Source: JAALLB01 sp017643495 (GTDB lineage Bacteria; Pseudomonadota; Alphaproteobacteria; Rhizobiales; Rhizobiaceae). Taken from it: a stretch of DNA of 64,000 nucleotides. Position 1 is the stretch's first letter. Each line of letters begins with the position of its first letter. Below are positions 51,304 through 61,387 of this stretch, one piece after another. The stretch lies in assembly GCA_965216105.1 (NCBI GenBank), contig OZ244147.1, positions 434,001 through 498,000 on the forward strand. Reading direction: 5' to 3'. The notes under the pieces were generated by a model, which saw nothing but the letters and a program-made list of their open reading frames with translations, had not been told where the DNA came from and ran no database searches. Both the position numbers and the translations under genes were made by a program.

Positions 51304-52562
51304 TAAGCGCATACTGGCTTATATTCTTTGCCATCCTTTTGCTGATCGTGCTGTCCGGATTCTTTTCCGGGTCGGAGACCGCGTTGACCGCTGCTTCGCG
51401 GGCCCGCATGCACCAGTATGAAAAGAACGGGGATACACGTGCGGGCATAGTGATGAAGCTGCTGGAGCGGCAGGACCAGTTGATAGGCACGCTTCTTATC
51501 GGCAACAACATCGTCAACATTCTTGCTTCCGCTCTTGCGACCAGTCTTTTCCTGAAGCTGTTTGGTGAAGCGGGAGTAGCGGTTGCCACACTGGTCATGA
51601 CACTTCTTGTGGTCATTTTCGCAGAAGTCATGCCAAAGTCATTTGCCCTTTCCTATGCCGACAAGTTTGCCGTGTCTGTTGCACCTGTTGTGCGGATACT
51701 GGTTATTGTCTTTTCTCCATTTGCCGTGGCGGTGGGGTGGATTGTTCGCAGGTTGTTGAGGCGACTCGGGGTGGATATCGATTCCGGTGCATCCCTGCTT
51801 ACCGGTCACGAGGAATTGCGCGGAGCGGTGGAAGTGCTCCATCGTGACGGTTCTGTGGTCAAGGATGATCGTGACCGGCTGGGAGGTATTCTCGATCTGC
51901 ACGAGCTGGAAATCTCGGATGTGATGATCCACCGAACCAACATGGAAACCATCAATCTTGATGATTCCCCGGAGCAGATCGTCAAACAATTGCTGGATAG
52001 TCCGTTTACCCGTATCCCCTTGTGGCAGGGAGACAGTGACAATATCGTCGGGGTTATTCATTCCAAGGATGTGTTGCGGGCACTTGCCACAAAAAAGAGT
52101 GACATCAGTCAGGTTGATATCAAGCGCATTGCATCAAAGCCATGGTTTGTCCCCGAGACCACCACGCTGAAAGACCAGCTTGACGCCTTCCTGCGGGAAA
52201 AGGCCCATTTTGCACTCGTTGTTGATGAGTATGGTGAAGTTGAGGGGCTCGTCACTCTGGAAGACATCCTTGAGGAAATCGTTGGCGATATTGCAGATGA
52301 GCATGATGAAGCAGTGTCCGGTGTTGAACATCAGGCTGACGGGTCATGGATCGTTGACGGCAATGTGCAACTGCGCGACCTTAACCGGGCGCTCGATTGG
52401 CAGCTTCCTGATGAGGAAGCGAATACGATTGCCGGGTTGGTTATTCACGCCGCGCAAACAATACCGGAAGAAAAACAGGCCTTTACTTTTTTCGGCAAGC
52501 GTTTTGTCATTCTCAAAAGAGAGAAAAACCGGATCACGCAGTTGCGTATCCGTAACCTGTAA
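51300..52562 (+). CDS. CNNM/HlyC/CorC family membrane protein
   Basis: Protein of 420 residues. A DUF21/CNNM transmembrane domain (four helices, residues 1-150; SGFFSGSETALTAASRARM) is followed by a pair of CBS domains (about 195-320) and a C-terminal CorC/HlyC domain (DGSWIVDGNVQLRDLNRAL). Relatives are associated with magnesium or cobalt efflux. The ATG overlaps the aroB stop by 4 bases; in many alphaproteobacteria this gene follows aroB, so the linkage is a conserved operon and not a functional clue. Confidence 0.92.
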   Translation: MISAYWLIFFAILLLIVLSGFFSGSETALTAASRARMHQYEKNGDTRAGIVMKLLERQDQLIGTLLIGNNIVNILASALATSLFLKLFGEAGVAVATLVMTLLVVIFAEVMPKSFALSYADKFAVSVAPVVRILVIVFSPFAVAVGWIVRRLLRRLGVDIDSGASLLTGHEELRGAVEVLHRDGSVVKDDRDRLGGILDLHELEISDVMIHRTNMETINLDDSPEQIVKQLLDSPFTRIPLWQGDSDNIVGVIHSKDVLRALATKKSDISQVDIKRIASKPWFVPETTTLKDQLDAFLREKAHFALVVDEYGEVEGLVTLEDILEEIVGDIADEHDEAVSGVEHQADGSWIVDGNVQLRDLNRALDWQLPDEEANTIAGLVIHAAQTIPEEKQAFTFFGKRFVILKREKNRITQLRIRNL

Positions 52563-52704
52563 TCCCATAGCTATGGAAAATCCTAATTCCTTGACATGAC
52601 ACAGCGGAAACGTCACAACCTACCGCCATCAGGCAAGCTGGCCGATGTTTGCGGGGGCGCCTTAATGTTTTCTCTTTCATGCCCAGAATGAATTGTGTGT
52701 ATCG

Positions 52705-53661
52705 ATGGTAAATTATCTCGAATTCGAAAAAGCTGTTGCTGACCTTGAAGGCCAAATCCATGAGTTGCGCAGCGTGGGCAAGGAGGATGGCTCCGTGGAC
52801 CTCAGTGACGAGGTTTCACGCCTTGAGGCAAAGTCCAAGGATATTCTCAAAAGCCTCTATGCAAAGCTTTCCCCATGGGAAAAGACACAGGTAGCCAGAC
52901 ACCCGGACCGGCCCCATTTCATTGATTATCAAAAAGCAATGATAACGGATTTCACGCCTTTGGCAGGAGACCGTTATTTTGGCGAAGACCATGCCGTATT
53001 TGCCGGTCTTGGACGTTTTGATGGCCGTTCGGTTGCGATTGTCGGCCAGGAAAAGGGCATGGATACCCAGAGCCGCCTCAAGCACAATTTCGGCATGGCG
53101 CGCCCGGAAGGTTATCGCAAGGCTATCCGGATCATGGATATGGCTGAACGCTACAATCTGCCGGTTATTTCACTTGTCGACACCGCTGGTGCATATCCAG
53201 GTGTCGGAGCGGAGGCGCGGGGACAGGCCGAGGCGATTGCACGTTCGACAGAAAGGTGTCTGACGCTCGAAGTCCCCATGATTGCCACGATTATTGGTGA
53301 AGGCGGGTCCGGTGGTGCGATCGCGATTGCAGCCGCCAACCGTGTCTACATGCTTGAACATGCAATCTATTCGGTCATTTCCCCGGAAGCAGGCGCTTCC
53401 ATTTTGTGGCGTGACCCCGCCCGTGCCAAAGACATTGCAACCACAATGAAAATAACGGCCCAGGACCTGAAGGAAATGGGAATTGTGGACGGCATTATCG
53501 ACGAACCGGTTGGCGGAGCCCATCGCAACCGCGAAGCCGTTTTCGAGGCTGCCAAAACACAGATTGCCAGCGCGTTGTCAGAATTTGATGGCATGCAAGG
53601 CGATCAGATAAGGAAAATGCGCCAAGAGAAATTTTTGGCAATGGGCCGCAATTTGTCCTGA
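52705..53661 (+). CDS. accA: Acetyl-CoA carboxylase carboxyltransferase subunit alpha
   Basis: AccA of 318 residues, which with AccD transfers carboxyl from biotin to acetyl-CoA for fatty acid synthesis. Segments LEFEKAVADLEGQIHELR, MARPEGYRKAIRIMDMAE, VDTAGAYPGVGAEARGQAE and IGEGGSGGAIAI are typical. I use the ATG at 52705, since the upstream TTG at 52693 adds unrelated residues; no good ribosome site is visible for either. The CNNM-type gene precedes it by 142 bases. Confidence 0.96.
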   Translation: MVNYLEFEKAVADLEGQIHELRSVGKEDGSVDLSDEVSRLEAKSKDILKSLYAKLSPWEKTQVARHPDRPHFIDYQKAMITDFTPLAGDRYFGEDHAVFAGLGRFDGRSVAIVGQEKGMDTQSRLKHNFGMARPEGYRKAIRIMDMAERYNLPVISLVDTAGAYPGVGAEARGQAEAIARSTERCLTLEVPMIATIIGEGGSGGAIAIAAANRVYMLEHAIYSVISPEAGASILWRDPARAKDIATTMKITAQDLKEMGIVDGIIDEPVGGAHRNREAVFEAAKTQIASALSEFDGMQGDQIRKMRQEKFLAMGRNLS

Positions 53662-53773
53662 TTTCAGATTTATCCAGCCTGTTCTAACAATCACGTGACT
53701 GAGGGCGGTAACCGCTTGTCAACCACGATTGGCTATATCATCTTACGACAGCAATTCAGCCGGGTGTAGGGTC

Positions 53774-55066
53774 TTGAGGCGCAAGACATCAAAAATGATC
53801 GCGATCGTGTTTGGCGGCATGCTTTTGGCCGCCTGCAATGGTGCGTTGGAAAGTTCACTTCCAAAGCATGAACGGCCGGTTCCTGCTGAACTGAAAAAGG
53901 TGATGAAAACCAAGGGAATGAAACTTGGTTCGCCAATCATGCTTCGTATTTTCAAGGAGGAGAATGTCCTTGAAGTGTGGAAGCAGGACCATACGGGAGA
54001 GTATGCGCTCCTGAACGATTACGAAATCTGCAAGTGGTCTGGGAAAAAGGGTCCGAAAATCAAGGAAGGTGACCGTCAGGCACCTGAAGGGTTTTATCAT
54101 GTGACCCCGGCGCTCATGAACCCGAATTCAAGTTATCACCTTTCCTTCAACATGGGTTTTCCGAACGCGTATGACCGGGCAAATGACCGTACCGGTTCGT
54201 TCCTGATGATTCACGGTGCTTGTTCGTCTGCCGGTTGTTATTCCATGACCGATGAGTATGTCGAAGAGATTTACGCTCTTGCGCGTGAGGCGTTCAAGGG
54301 AGGACAAAAATCCTTCCAGATACAGGCTCTTCCTTTCCGCCTTACACCGGAAAACATGGCCAAGCACGTCAATTCGAACAATTTCGAATTCTGGACGATG
54401 TTGAAGGAGGGGAGCGATTATTTCGAACTTACGAAACAGCCGCCAAAGGTGGACGTTTGCGAGAAACGTTACGTCTTCAACCGGGCTGTTGTTGAGGGAG
54501 AGCGGTTCAGCACACGTACAGAATGCCCCCTGACGGAAATGCCGCGCTCCTTGGCAACGGCCTTTGCCACGCGTCAGGACAAAGACCAGCAACGCTTCCA
54601 GCGGCTTTTAAAGCAAATCAACCTCAACCCGTTTGTTGAAGAGGCTGAAAAACCAAGAACTCTTTCGGCATCGATCATGGCAAAGCCCACAATCGGTCCA
54701 CTCAAGCTGACGGATCCGCAGCCTGCGGTTGTTGAGCGCGCTCCTGAGGAACCGGCCGAGGAAAGCCCGGAAGAAAAACCGGGCAATATTACGGAAGCAC
54801 CGCAATCAAGTGATAGTGTCCCTGTGCCTTCCCAGCAGCCTGAAATCTCTCGAGATGCTCCTGTTGTTACCCCCGTTCCGGCACCCCGGGACCAAGCCAT
54901 ACCGGCATCGGCCAGTGCAGAGCCTGCAGTGGTGCCAGTGTCAAAGCCTGTGGAACAAACATCGGTGCCGGTCACTGATGCTTCCCCGGCAACAGAAAAA
55001 CCAAAGGCCAAAACGGATCGCGAAGCAGGACAATATGATGTCGGCTCGCGAATGTTCGGCAGTTAA
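53774..55066 (+). CDS. L,D-transpeptidase (YkuD-type) lipoprotein
   Basis: Cell-wall enzyme of about 430 residues. A short lipoprotein signal (LLAACNG) is followed by an L,D-transpeptidase domain whose active site is MIHGACSSAGCYSMTD (His and the catalytic Cys). YafK/ErfK-type relatives attach or cross-link peptidoglycan, or tether proteins. From residue 290 on, the chain is Pro/Glu/Ala/Ser-rich, probably a disordered periplasmic tail. The start is unsure: a TTG at 53774 gives the basic n-region RRKTSK before the hydrophobic stretch; ATG 53795 or TTG 53729 are alternatives. Convergent with secA. Confidence 0.86.
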   Translation: MRRKTSKMIAIVFGGMLLAACNGALESSLPKHERPVPAELKKVMKTKGMKLGSPIMLRIFKEENVLEVWKQDHTGEYALLNDYEICKWSGKKGPKIKEGDRQAPEGFYHVTPALMNPNSSYHLSFNMGFPNAYDRANDRTGSFLMIHGACSSAGCYSMTDEYVEEIYALAREAFKGGQKSFQIQALPFRLTPENMAKHVNSNNFEFWTMLKEGSDYFELTKQPPKVDVCEKRYVFNRAVVEGERFSTRTECPLTEMPRSLATAFATRQDKDQQRFQRLLKQINLNPFVEEAEKPRTLSASIMAKPTIGPLKLTDPQPAVVERAPEEPAEESPEEKPGNITEAPQSSDSVPVPSQQPEISRDAPVVTPVPAPRDQAIPASASAEPAVVPVSKPVEQTSVPVTDASPATEKPKAKTDREAGQYDVGSRMFGS

Positions 55067-55122
55067 GATTCCCGGCTGAAAACAGTAGTTGCAGCAGGGT
55101 GATAGGCAAATATTGGTTGCTG

Positions 55123-57780
55123 CTAGAAACGTCCGTGGCAGTGCTTGTATTTCTTGCCCGAACCGCAAGGGCATGGTGCGTTGCGACCAACGCTGCCCCA
55201 GGATGCAATTGTCTCTGCATCGACTTCCGGCACATCACTGTTATCAACCACTGGTGTTGCATCCAGGGTTTCGTTCACTACGTCATCTTCATTGCCGGCA
55301 ACAAGTTGCACACGCATCATTTGTGTGGTGACGGCCTGACGCAAATTGGTGAGCATGGTTTGGAACAGCTCAAAGCTTTCAGATTTGTATTCCTGCAACG
55401 GATCGCGTTGGGCATAGCCACGGAAGCCAACAACAGAACGCAGGTGATCCAGGTTAACCAGATGTTCGCGCCACAACAGGTCCAGCGTCTGCAGCATTAC
55501 GGATTTTTCAACATAGGTTGAAACATCGGGACCAAAACCCTCGAATTTCTCCTTGAACGCCTTGTCACTGGCCTCAGTGATGCGCTCGATAAGAACTTCC
55601 TCGTCTATGCCTTCCTCGTTGCTCCATTCGACAACGGGCAAATCCATGTTCAGAAACTCACGAATGTCTGCTTCGAGATCTTCCGTGTTCCACTGCTCTG
55701 CATAAGCCTTTTCAGGGATGTGTCGCGCGACGACATCCTCGATCGTGTCATGGCGCATGTCTGTCACGGTTTCACTGAGGCCTTCGCCTTTCATGAGTTC
55801 GATCCGCTGGTCGAAGATGACCTTGCGCTGGTCATTCATGACGTCATCGAACTTGAGAAGGTTTTTGCGGATATCAAAATTCCGGGCCTCAACCTTTTTC
55901 TGCGCCTTTTCCAGAGCCTTGTTGATCCACGGGTGGATGATTGCCTCACCCTCCTGCAGGCCAAGCTTTTGCAACATGCCATCCATCCGGTCAGAACCGA
56001 AAATGCGCATCAGGTCATCCTGCAGTGACAGGAAGAATTTTGAATGTCCGGGATCACCCTGACGTCCGGAACGACCGCGAAGCTGGTTGTCGATACGCCT
56101 GCTTTCATGCCGTTCCGTGCCTATGACATACAAGCCGCCCGCCTTGCGCGCTATTTCCTTCTGCTCGGCAATGTCGTCGCGAATTGAGGCTTCAAGCTTT
56201 TTGCGTTTGGCTGTGTCGGTTCCTTCAGGAATTTCCTGTGCTGCGCGCATCTCGAAATTGCCGCCAAGCTGGATGTCCGTTCCCCGGCCAGCCATGTTTG
56301 TTGCAATGGTAACCGCACCCGGTACACCGGCCAGCGCGATTATCTGAGCTTCTTCTTCATGATGGCGGGCATTGAGAACCTTGAAATTGTCAAACTTTTC
56401 CTTCTTGAGGAGTTCGGCCAGCAGTTCGGATTTTTCGATTGATGTCGTGCCAACCAGAACAGGCTGCTTGCGCTCCCGGCAATCCTTGATCAAGTCAATG
56501 ATTGCGCGGTATTTTTCATCTGTCGTGCGGTATACCTCATCGTCTTCATCAACCCGTGCCACGGGCAGGTTGGTGGGGACGTCCACAACACTGAGGCCAT
56601 AGATGTTGCCAAATTCCTCTGCCTCGGTCATTGCCGTGCCTGTCATGCCTGACAGTTTCTCATACATCCGGAAATAGTTCTGGAAAGTTACCGAAGCCAG
56701 CGTCTGGTTTTCGGGCTGGATTTTCACGTTTTCCTTGGCTTCCAGAGCCTGGTGCTGACCATCGGAATAACGCCGGCCAGGCATCATCCGGCCTGTGAAC
56801 TCGTCAATGATGACCACTTCATCATTGCGGACGATGTAATCCTTGTCGCGTGTGAAGAGCTTGTGGGCCTTCAGGGCATTGTTGACGTGATGCACCACGC
56901 TGACATTCTCGATATCATACAGTGAGCCGTTCTTCAGAAGTCCGGCTTCATCAAGAAGTTTCTCAAGCTTCTCGTTGCCTTCTTCGGTGAAGGTCACCGA
57001 ACGCTGTTTTTCGTCGAGTTCATAGTCCTCGTCGGCAATTTTCGGAATGAAGGCGTCGATTGAATTGTAAAGGTCGGACCGGTCATCAAGCGGACCGGAA
57101 ATGATGAGCGGTGTCCTTGCCTCGTCAATCAGGATGGAGTCGACCTCGTCAACAATCGCGAAATGATGCTCGCGCTGCACCATGCTCTCGAGGTCGAATT
57201 TCATGTTGTCACGAAGGTAGTCAAAACCGAATTCGTTATTGGTGCCGTAGGTAATGTCGCAAGCATAGGCAGCCTTGCGTTCCTCATCGTCCATGCTGTT
57301 GAGGATAACGCCTGTCGACATGCCGAGGAATTCGTAAATCACACCCATCCAGGCTGCATCACGTTCAGCCAGATAGTCATTTACTGTAACGATATGGGCA
57401 CCTTTGCCCGGAAGGGCATTCAGGTAGGCGGCCAGGGTCGACATCAGTGTCTTGCCTTCACCAGTGCGCATTTCCGCAATATTCCCGCCATTTAGGATCA
57501 TGCCGCCGATCAGCTGTACGTCGAAATGGCGCATGCCGAGCGTGCGTTTTGATGCTTCCCGCACAAGCGCAAACGCAGGTACGAGCAGGTCGTCCAGCTT
57601 GGTGCCTTCTTCCAGTTGTTTCCGGAATTCAGCAGTCTTTTCCTGTAACTGCTGGTCGGTCAGGGCCTCGAATTCTGGCTCAAGTGCATTGATTGCATCC
57701 ACCCTGGGCTGCACTTGCCGTAATTCACGGTCATTTGCCGACCCGAAAATTCTGCTCGCTATTCCACCAAAAATGCCCAT
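55123..57780 (-). CDS. secA: Preprotein translocase ATPase SecA
   Basis: Motor ATPase of 885 residues for Sec-dependent export. Nucleotide-binding domain 1 carries MRTGEGKTLMSTL and DEVDSILIDEARTPLIISG. The second domain has GTDIQLGGNF and ESRRIDNQLRGRSGRQGDPG, and the C-terminal zinc motif is CPCGSGKKYKHCHG. The ATG at 57780 is chosen because it begins the normal MGIFGGIASRIFG N-terminus and has AGAGG 5 bases upstream; the frame runs back to 57990 without support. Divergent from the PPIase gene across 228 bases. Confidence 0.98.
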   Translation of the reverse strand: MGIFGGIASRIFGSANDRELRQVQPRVDAINALEPEFEALTDQQLQEKTAEFRKQLEEGTKLDDLLVPAFALVREASKRTLGMRHFDVQLIGGMILNGGNIAEMRTGEGKTLMSTLAAYLNALPGKGAHIVTVNDYLAERDAAWMGVIYEFLGMSTGVILNSMDDEERKAAYACDITYGTNNEFGFDYLRDNMKFDLESMVQREHHFAIVDEVDSILIDEARTPLIISGPLDDRSDLYNSIDAFIPKIADEDYELDEKQRSVTFTEEGNEKLEKLLDEAGLLKNGSLYDIENVSVVHHVNNALKAHKLFTRDKDYIVRNDEVVIIDEFTGRMMPGRRYSDGQHQALEAKENVKIQPENQTLASVTFQNYFRMYEKLSGMTGTAMTEAEEFGNIYGLSVVDVPTNLPVARVDEDDEVYRTTDEKYRAIIDLIKDCRERKQPVLVGTTSIEKSELLAELLKKEKFDNFKVLNARHHEEEAQIIALAGVPGAVTIATNMAGRGTDIQLGGNFEMRAAQEIPEGTDTAKRKKLEASIRDDIAEQKEIARKAGGLYVIGTERHESRRIDNQLRGRSGRQGDPGHSKFFLSLQDDLMRIFGSDRMDGMLQKLGLQEGEAIIHPWINKALEKAQKKVEARNFDIRKNLLKFDDVMNDQRKVIFDQRIELMKGEGLSETVTDMRHDTIEDVVARHIPEKAYAEQWNTEDLEADIREFLNMDLPVVEWSNEEGIDEEVLIERITEASDKAFKEKFEGFGPDVSTYVEKSVMLQTLDLLWREHLVNLDHLRSVVGFRGYAQRDPLQEYKSESFELFQTMLTNLRQAVTTQMMRVQLVAGNEDDVVNETLDATPVVDNSDVPEVDAETIASWGSVGRNAPCPCGSGKKYKHCHGRF

Positions 57781-58008
57781 ATGGCCTCTCAAAAAATTTG
57801 CGCCCACATTCCGGACGCAAAGAAAACCTAAATAAACCGTCCCTCTCCAGGGAGAGGCAACAAAACTATTGCCTGTATTACTGGACGAGGGGTCAATGGA
57901 CAGATAAGAGGGACGCAATGCTATGTCAACGATGGTCTCTGTCATGCACCAAGCGTGTGCAGCAAGAGCGGTTGGCACAAAAATAGCCATAAATGAAAAG
58001 GATTAGGA

Positions 58009-58887
58009 ATGGCCTCTACCAGACTTTCGCAAACACTGTGCGCTGCAACCATTTTCGCAGGATTGGCTTTCGCCGCTGGCGCACCTGCATTTGCGCAGGA
58101 TGCAGAAGCAACCAAATCGCCAGACAGTGTGGTTGCGACAATAAACGGCCTTGAGATTACCGAGCGGGAACTTGCGCTTGCAGAGGTGGAACTGCTTGAG
58201 CAATTTGCCCAGACGCCTGCAGACCAGCGTCGTGCAGCCATTCTCAATGCATTGATCGATATCAAGGCATTGGGAGAAATCGCAAAAGAGTCAGGCCTGG
58301 ATGAAACTCCTGACTTCAAGGCTCGCATGGCATTCACCAAGGCCCGCCAGTTGCACAACACGTATTTTCAGCAGGAAGTCCTGACAAAAATAACGGATGA
58401 AGACCTCAAGGCCCGTTATGAAAAAGAAGTTGCCGGCTTTCCCAAGACCCCTGAAATCCGTGCCCGGCATATTCTTCTGGAAAATGAGGAAGATGCCAAG
58501 GCAGTTATTGAAACGCTGGATGGTGGTGCTGATTTTGAAGAGCTTGCAAAGGAAAAGTCCACTGGTCCAAGCGGTCCCCAGGGTGGCGATCTCGGATATT
58601 TCGGCAAGGGACGGATGGTTCCCGAATTCGAGGAGGCTGCATTCGGGCTCGAAAAGGGCGCCTATACAAAAGAACCGGTCAAGACACAGTTCGGGTATCA
58701 CGTAATCCTGAAGGAAGATGAACGTGATGCAGAGCCGCCGGCATTCGAGGATGTCAAGGAACAGGTTCGTCAGGCGGTAGCACGTGAGCGTTATTTCAAT
58801 CAGAGCAAGACTGCGCGGGAAAAATACAAGATTGAAATTCGTGATGAAGAATTGAAAACCAAGGTAGACGCGCTCAGAGCGCAATAA
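58009..58887 (+). CDS. Parvulin-type peptidyl-prolyl isomerase (PpiC/SurA-like)
   Basis: Periplasmic foldase of 292 residues. A signal peptide (1-29, ending PAFAQ) precedes a SurA-type N-terminal helical domain (VVATINGLEITERELALAE) and one rotamase domain with EIRARHILL, FEELAKEKSTGPSGPQGGD, LGYFGKGRMVPEFEEAAF and TQFGYHVILKED. It assists folding of exported proteins. AAGGATTAGGA lies directly before the ATG. The position next to secA fits an export-linked role. argJ follows after 22 bases. Confidence 0.94.
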   Translation: MASTRLSQTLCAATIFAGLAFAAGAPAFAQDAEATKSPDSVVATINGLEITERELALAEVELLEQFAQTPADQRRAAILNALIDIKALGEIAKESGLDETPDFKARMAFTKARQLHNTYFQQEVLTKITDEDLKARYEKEVAGFPKTPEIRARHILLENEEDAKAVIETLDGGADFEELAKEKSTGPSGPQGGDLGYFGKGRMVPEFEEAAFGLEKGAYTKEPVKTQFGYHVILKEDERDAEPPAFEDVKEQVRQAVARERYFNQSKTAREKYKIEIRDEELKTKVDALRAQ

Positions 58888-58909
58888 CCCTGCCGGGATA
58901 TTTTTTGCC

Positions 58910-60127
58910 ATGTCCGAAAAAGTTTCACCTCTTGCTCCCAAACTCTATCCGGAACTGCCCTTGCTCAAGGGCGTCCGGCTTTCAAGCATTGAAGCCGGGA
59001 TCAAGTACAAGGGGCGCAAGGATTTGTGCCTGATTGCATTTGATGAACCGGCCGAGATTGCCGGAGCGTTCACGCAATCCAAATGTCCTTCAGCTCCTGT
59101 AGACTGGTGCCGCAAGATACTTGGCAAGGGCAATGCCAATGCAATTGTCATCAATTCCGGCAATGCCAACGCCTTTACTGGCAAAAAGGGTGAAGAATCC
59201 ACGCAGCTGACAGCGAAGGCTGCCGCCAAGGCTCTTGGTTGTAGCGAGAAAACCGTTTTTCTTGCTTCTACAGGTGTGATTGGCGAGCCGCTGGATGTAA
59301 CCGGCTTTGAAGACCGTCTCGAAATGGCGAAAGCGGTTCTCAAACCGGATGGCTGGCATGAGGCCGCGCAAGCAATCATGACCACGGATACGTATCCGAA
59401 ACTTTCAACCCGCGAGTTTGAAATTGACGGCAAGCGTTATCACCTCAATGGCATAGCCAAGGGCTCAGGCATGATTGCACCGGACATGGCCACGATGCTT
59501 TCATTTCTGGTCACAGATTGCCCGGTCTCGAGCAAGGCCTTGCAAAAACAGCTCTCCCGTGTGGTCAAAACCACATTCAATGCGATTACCGTTGATAGTG
59601 ACACTTCGACAAGCGACACGGTTTTGCTCGCTTCCTGCGGTGCCGGCGACAAAGTCAGTGACAAGAAGCTGAAGCCGTTCAGGCAAGCGCTCGGTGAAGT
59701 CATGCATGAGCTTGCAATGCTGATCGTTCGAGACGGTGAGGGGGCAACGAAGCAGGTTTCCATCAAGGTTACCGGCGCCAAGAACAAGGGTTCGGCCCGC
59801 AAGATTGCCACGGCTATTGCCAATTCTCCGCTCGTAAAGACTGCTGTTGCTGGTGAAGACGCAAACTGGGGGCGGATTGTCATGGCTGTGGGCAAGGCTG
59901 GTGAACCTGCCGACAGGGACAAGCTGGCGATCTGGTTTGGAGATGTCCAGGTTGCGCAAGAAGGGGAGCGTGTTCCCGATTATAGCGAGGAAGCGGCCAG
60001 TCTTGTGATGCAACGCGAGGAAATCGACATACGCGTTGACCTTGGTATCGGAGAAGGTGAGGCGCAGGTGTGGACGTGCGACCTGACCAAGGAATATATC
60101 GAAATCAATGCGGATTATCGCTCCTGA
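58910..60127 (+). CDS. argJ: Bifunctional glutamate N-acetyltransferase / amino-acid acetyltransferase
   Basis: ArgJ of 405 residues, in arginine synthesis, transfers acetyl from N-acetylornithine to glutamate. The protein cleaves itself between alanine and threonine in KGSGMIAPDMATMLSF; the nucleophile is T195. The N-terminal half has CPSAPVDWCRKIL and the C-terminal half ARKIATAIANSPLVKTAVAGED and NWGRIVMAVGKAG. The PPIase gene precedes it by 22 bases and the GNAT gene follows after 15 bases, so the set is one operon. Confidence 0.97.
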   Translation: MSEKVSPLAPKLYPELPLLKGVRLSSIEAGIKYKGRKDLCLIAFDEPAEIAGAFTQSKCPSAPVDWCRKILGKGNANAIVINSGNANAFTGKKGEESTQLTAKAAAKALGCSEKTVFLASTGVIGEPLDVTGFEDRLEMAKAVLKPDGWHEAAQAIMTTDTYPKLSTREFEIDGKRYHLNGIAKGSGMIAPDMATMLSFLVTDCPVSSKALQKQLSRVVKTTFNAITVDSDTSTSDTVLLASCGAGDKVSDKKLKPFRQALGEVMHELAMLIVRDGEGATKQVSIKVTGAKNKGSARKIATAIANSPLVKTAVAGEDANWGRIVMAVGKAGEPADRDKLAIWFGDVQVAQEGERVPDYSEEAASLVMQREEIDIRVDLGIGEGEAQVWTCDLTKEYIEINADYRS

Positions 60128-60142
60128 GGAGTTGAGGGGTTG

Positions 60143-60907
60143 ATGATGGCAGTCAAGGCAAGCCTCGCCCAGATCCGGCGTCTTGAAGCTGTGAGCTTCC
60201 GCTCTTTCCCTTCGACTTCCACCCATTATGACGGGACATGGGCGATCCGGCTCACTGCTGGCCATCCGGCAAAAAGACTGAACTCGGTCAACCCGCTTGA
60301 TCCCTCGGATCATGCATATATTGATGCGCGTCTTGAACTGGCCAGACGGAAATTTGAGAGTTTTGGCCGTCCCCTGGTGTTTCGTCAGTCACCACTTGCG
60401 CCGGAAGCACTGGAAACCCTTCTCGATGACCGCGGATGGGAACGGTTCGACGAGAGCATGGTGATGACACTGGACCTTTCCGGGCTTGACCTGTCTGACA
60501 GCAATGACCGATTACCAATCCGCGATGTCGGCAAGTGGGTTGATACCTTTCTGCAGTTGTCCAATGAAGACACGGAGCGCAAACCGGGACTGGTGGAGGT
60601 ATTGTCCTCGGTCCGTCCGGAGGGCGGTCTGTTCATCAAGACGGATGAAGCGGCGGCGGTCGCTGCATTGCGCTGTGTCCATGACAATGATCTTGCCGGG
60701 GTTTTTGATGTGGTTACCGGTTTGGCATTCAAGCGACGCAATCACGCAAGGGACCTGCTTGGCAGTGCGCTGAAATGGGCAAAAGCCAGTGGAGCCAGTC
60801 ATGCCTGGTTGCAGGTTGTGGTGGAGAACCGGCCAGCAATCAGGCTTTATGAAGCTTTCGGGTTTCAGGAACTTTACAGGTACAGTTACCGGAGGGAGCC
60901 GGCATGA
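60143..60907 (+). CDS. GNAT family N-acetyltransferase
   Basis: Acetyltransferase-like protein of 254 residues. The C-terminal 130 residues hold the GNAT core (VFDVVTGLAFKRRNHARDLL, LGSALKWAKASGASHAWLQV, and ENRPAIRLYEAFGFQELYRY), while the N-terminal half is less conserved and may be a degenerate GNAT repeat. GAGGGG lies just before the ATG at 60143 (a TTG at 60140 is directly upstream). The substrate is unknown. It overlaps mutT by 4 bases in the argJ unit. Confidence 0.87.
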   Translation: MMAVKASLAQIRRLEAVSFRSFPSTSTHYDGTWAIRLTAGHPAKRLNSVNPLDPSDHAYIDARLELARRKFESFGRPLVFRQSPLAPEALETLLDDRGWERFDESMVMTLDLSGLDLSDSNDRLPIRDVGKWVDTFLQLSNEDTERKPGLVEVLSSVRPEGGLFIKTDEAAAVAALRCVHDNDLAGVFDVVTGLAFKRRNHARDLLGSALKWAKASGASHAWLQVVVENRPAIRLYEAFGFQELYRYSYRREPA

Positions 60908-61326
60908 ATGACAGTCAGGGAGCGAGACATGAAATTCTGCTGGTGAGTGCTTGTGCCCTGCTCGACAGCGACAATCGGGTTTTGCTCGCCAGACGCCCGG
61001 AGGGCAAGCCGATGGCCGGACTCTGGGAGTTCCCGGGTGGCAAGGTGGAAGCGGGAGAAACCCCCGAGGAAACCCTGATCCGCGAATTGCGTGAAGAACT
61101 GGGCGTGACAACCTGGGAATCCTGCTTGGCCCCGCTGACCTTCGCAAGCCATTCCTATGAAAGCTTCCATCTGATGATGCCGCTGTTTGTTTGCCGGAAA
61201 TGGGAAGGAACTCCGCAGCCGCATGAAGGGCAGGAACTGAAATGGGTGCGCCCTGTGAAATTGCGTGACTATCCGATGCCTCCCGCAGATGAGCCATTGA
61301 TTCCGGCGTTGATCGACCTTTTGTAA
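60904..61326 (+). CDS. mutT: NUDIX hydrolase MutT (8-oxo-dGTP diphosphatase)
   Basis: NUDIX enzyme of 140 residues that cleans oxidised dGTP from the nucleotide pool. The Nudix box is GGKVEAGETPEETLIRELRE, continuing ELGV, preceded by LLARRPEGKPMAGLWEFPGG. The second MutT landmark HSYESFHLMMPLFVCRKW follows. The ATG overlaps the preceding GNAT stop. It ends the ppi-argJ-GNAT-mutT run. Confidence 0.95.
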   Translation: MNDSQGARHEILLVSACALLDSDNRVLLARRPEGKPMAGLWEFPGGKVEAGETPEETLIRELREELGVTTWESCLAPLTFASHSYESFHLMMPLFVCRKWEGTPQPHEGQELKWVRPVKLRDYPMPPADEPLIPALIDLL

Positions 61327-61371
61327 CCAGTGTTCCTGACAAGCGCGCAAATGCTGTTCGCCAAGTGTTGC

Positions 61372-61387
61372 TTGATAGATTGTTAAC
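61372..61387 (+). promoter_or_regulatory. CtrA-like box with one mismatch upstream of a pilin-like gene
   Basis: TTGA at 61372-61375, seven bases, TTAAC at 61383-61387: one base from the CtrA consensus, 75 bases before the pilin-like gene at 61462. Confidence 0.3.

Noticed and set aside
52565..52576. Perfect palindrome CCATAGCTATGG after the CNNM/CorC-type gene
   Set aside because: It has no loop and no T tract, so it cannot be a normal terminator, and its distance to accA gives no clear operator role.
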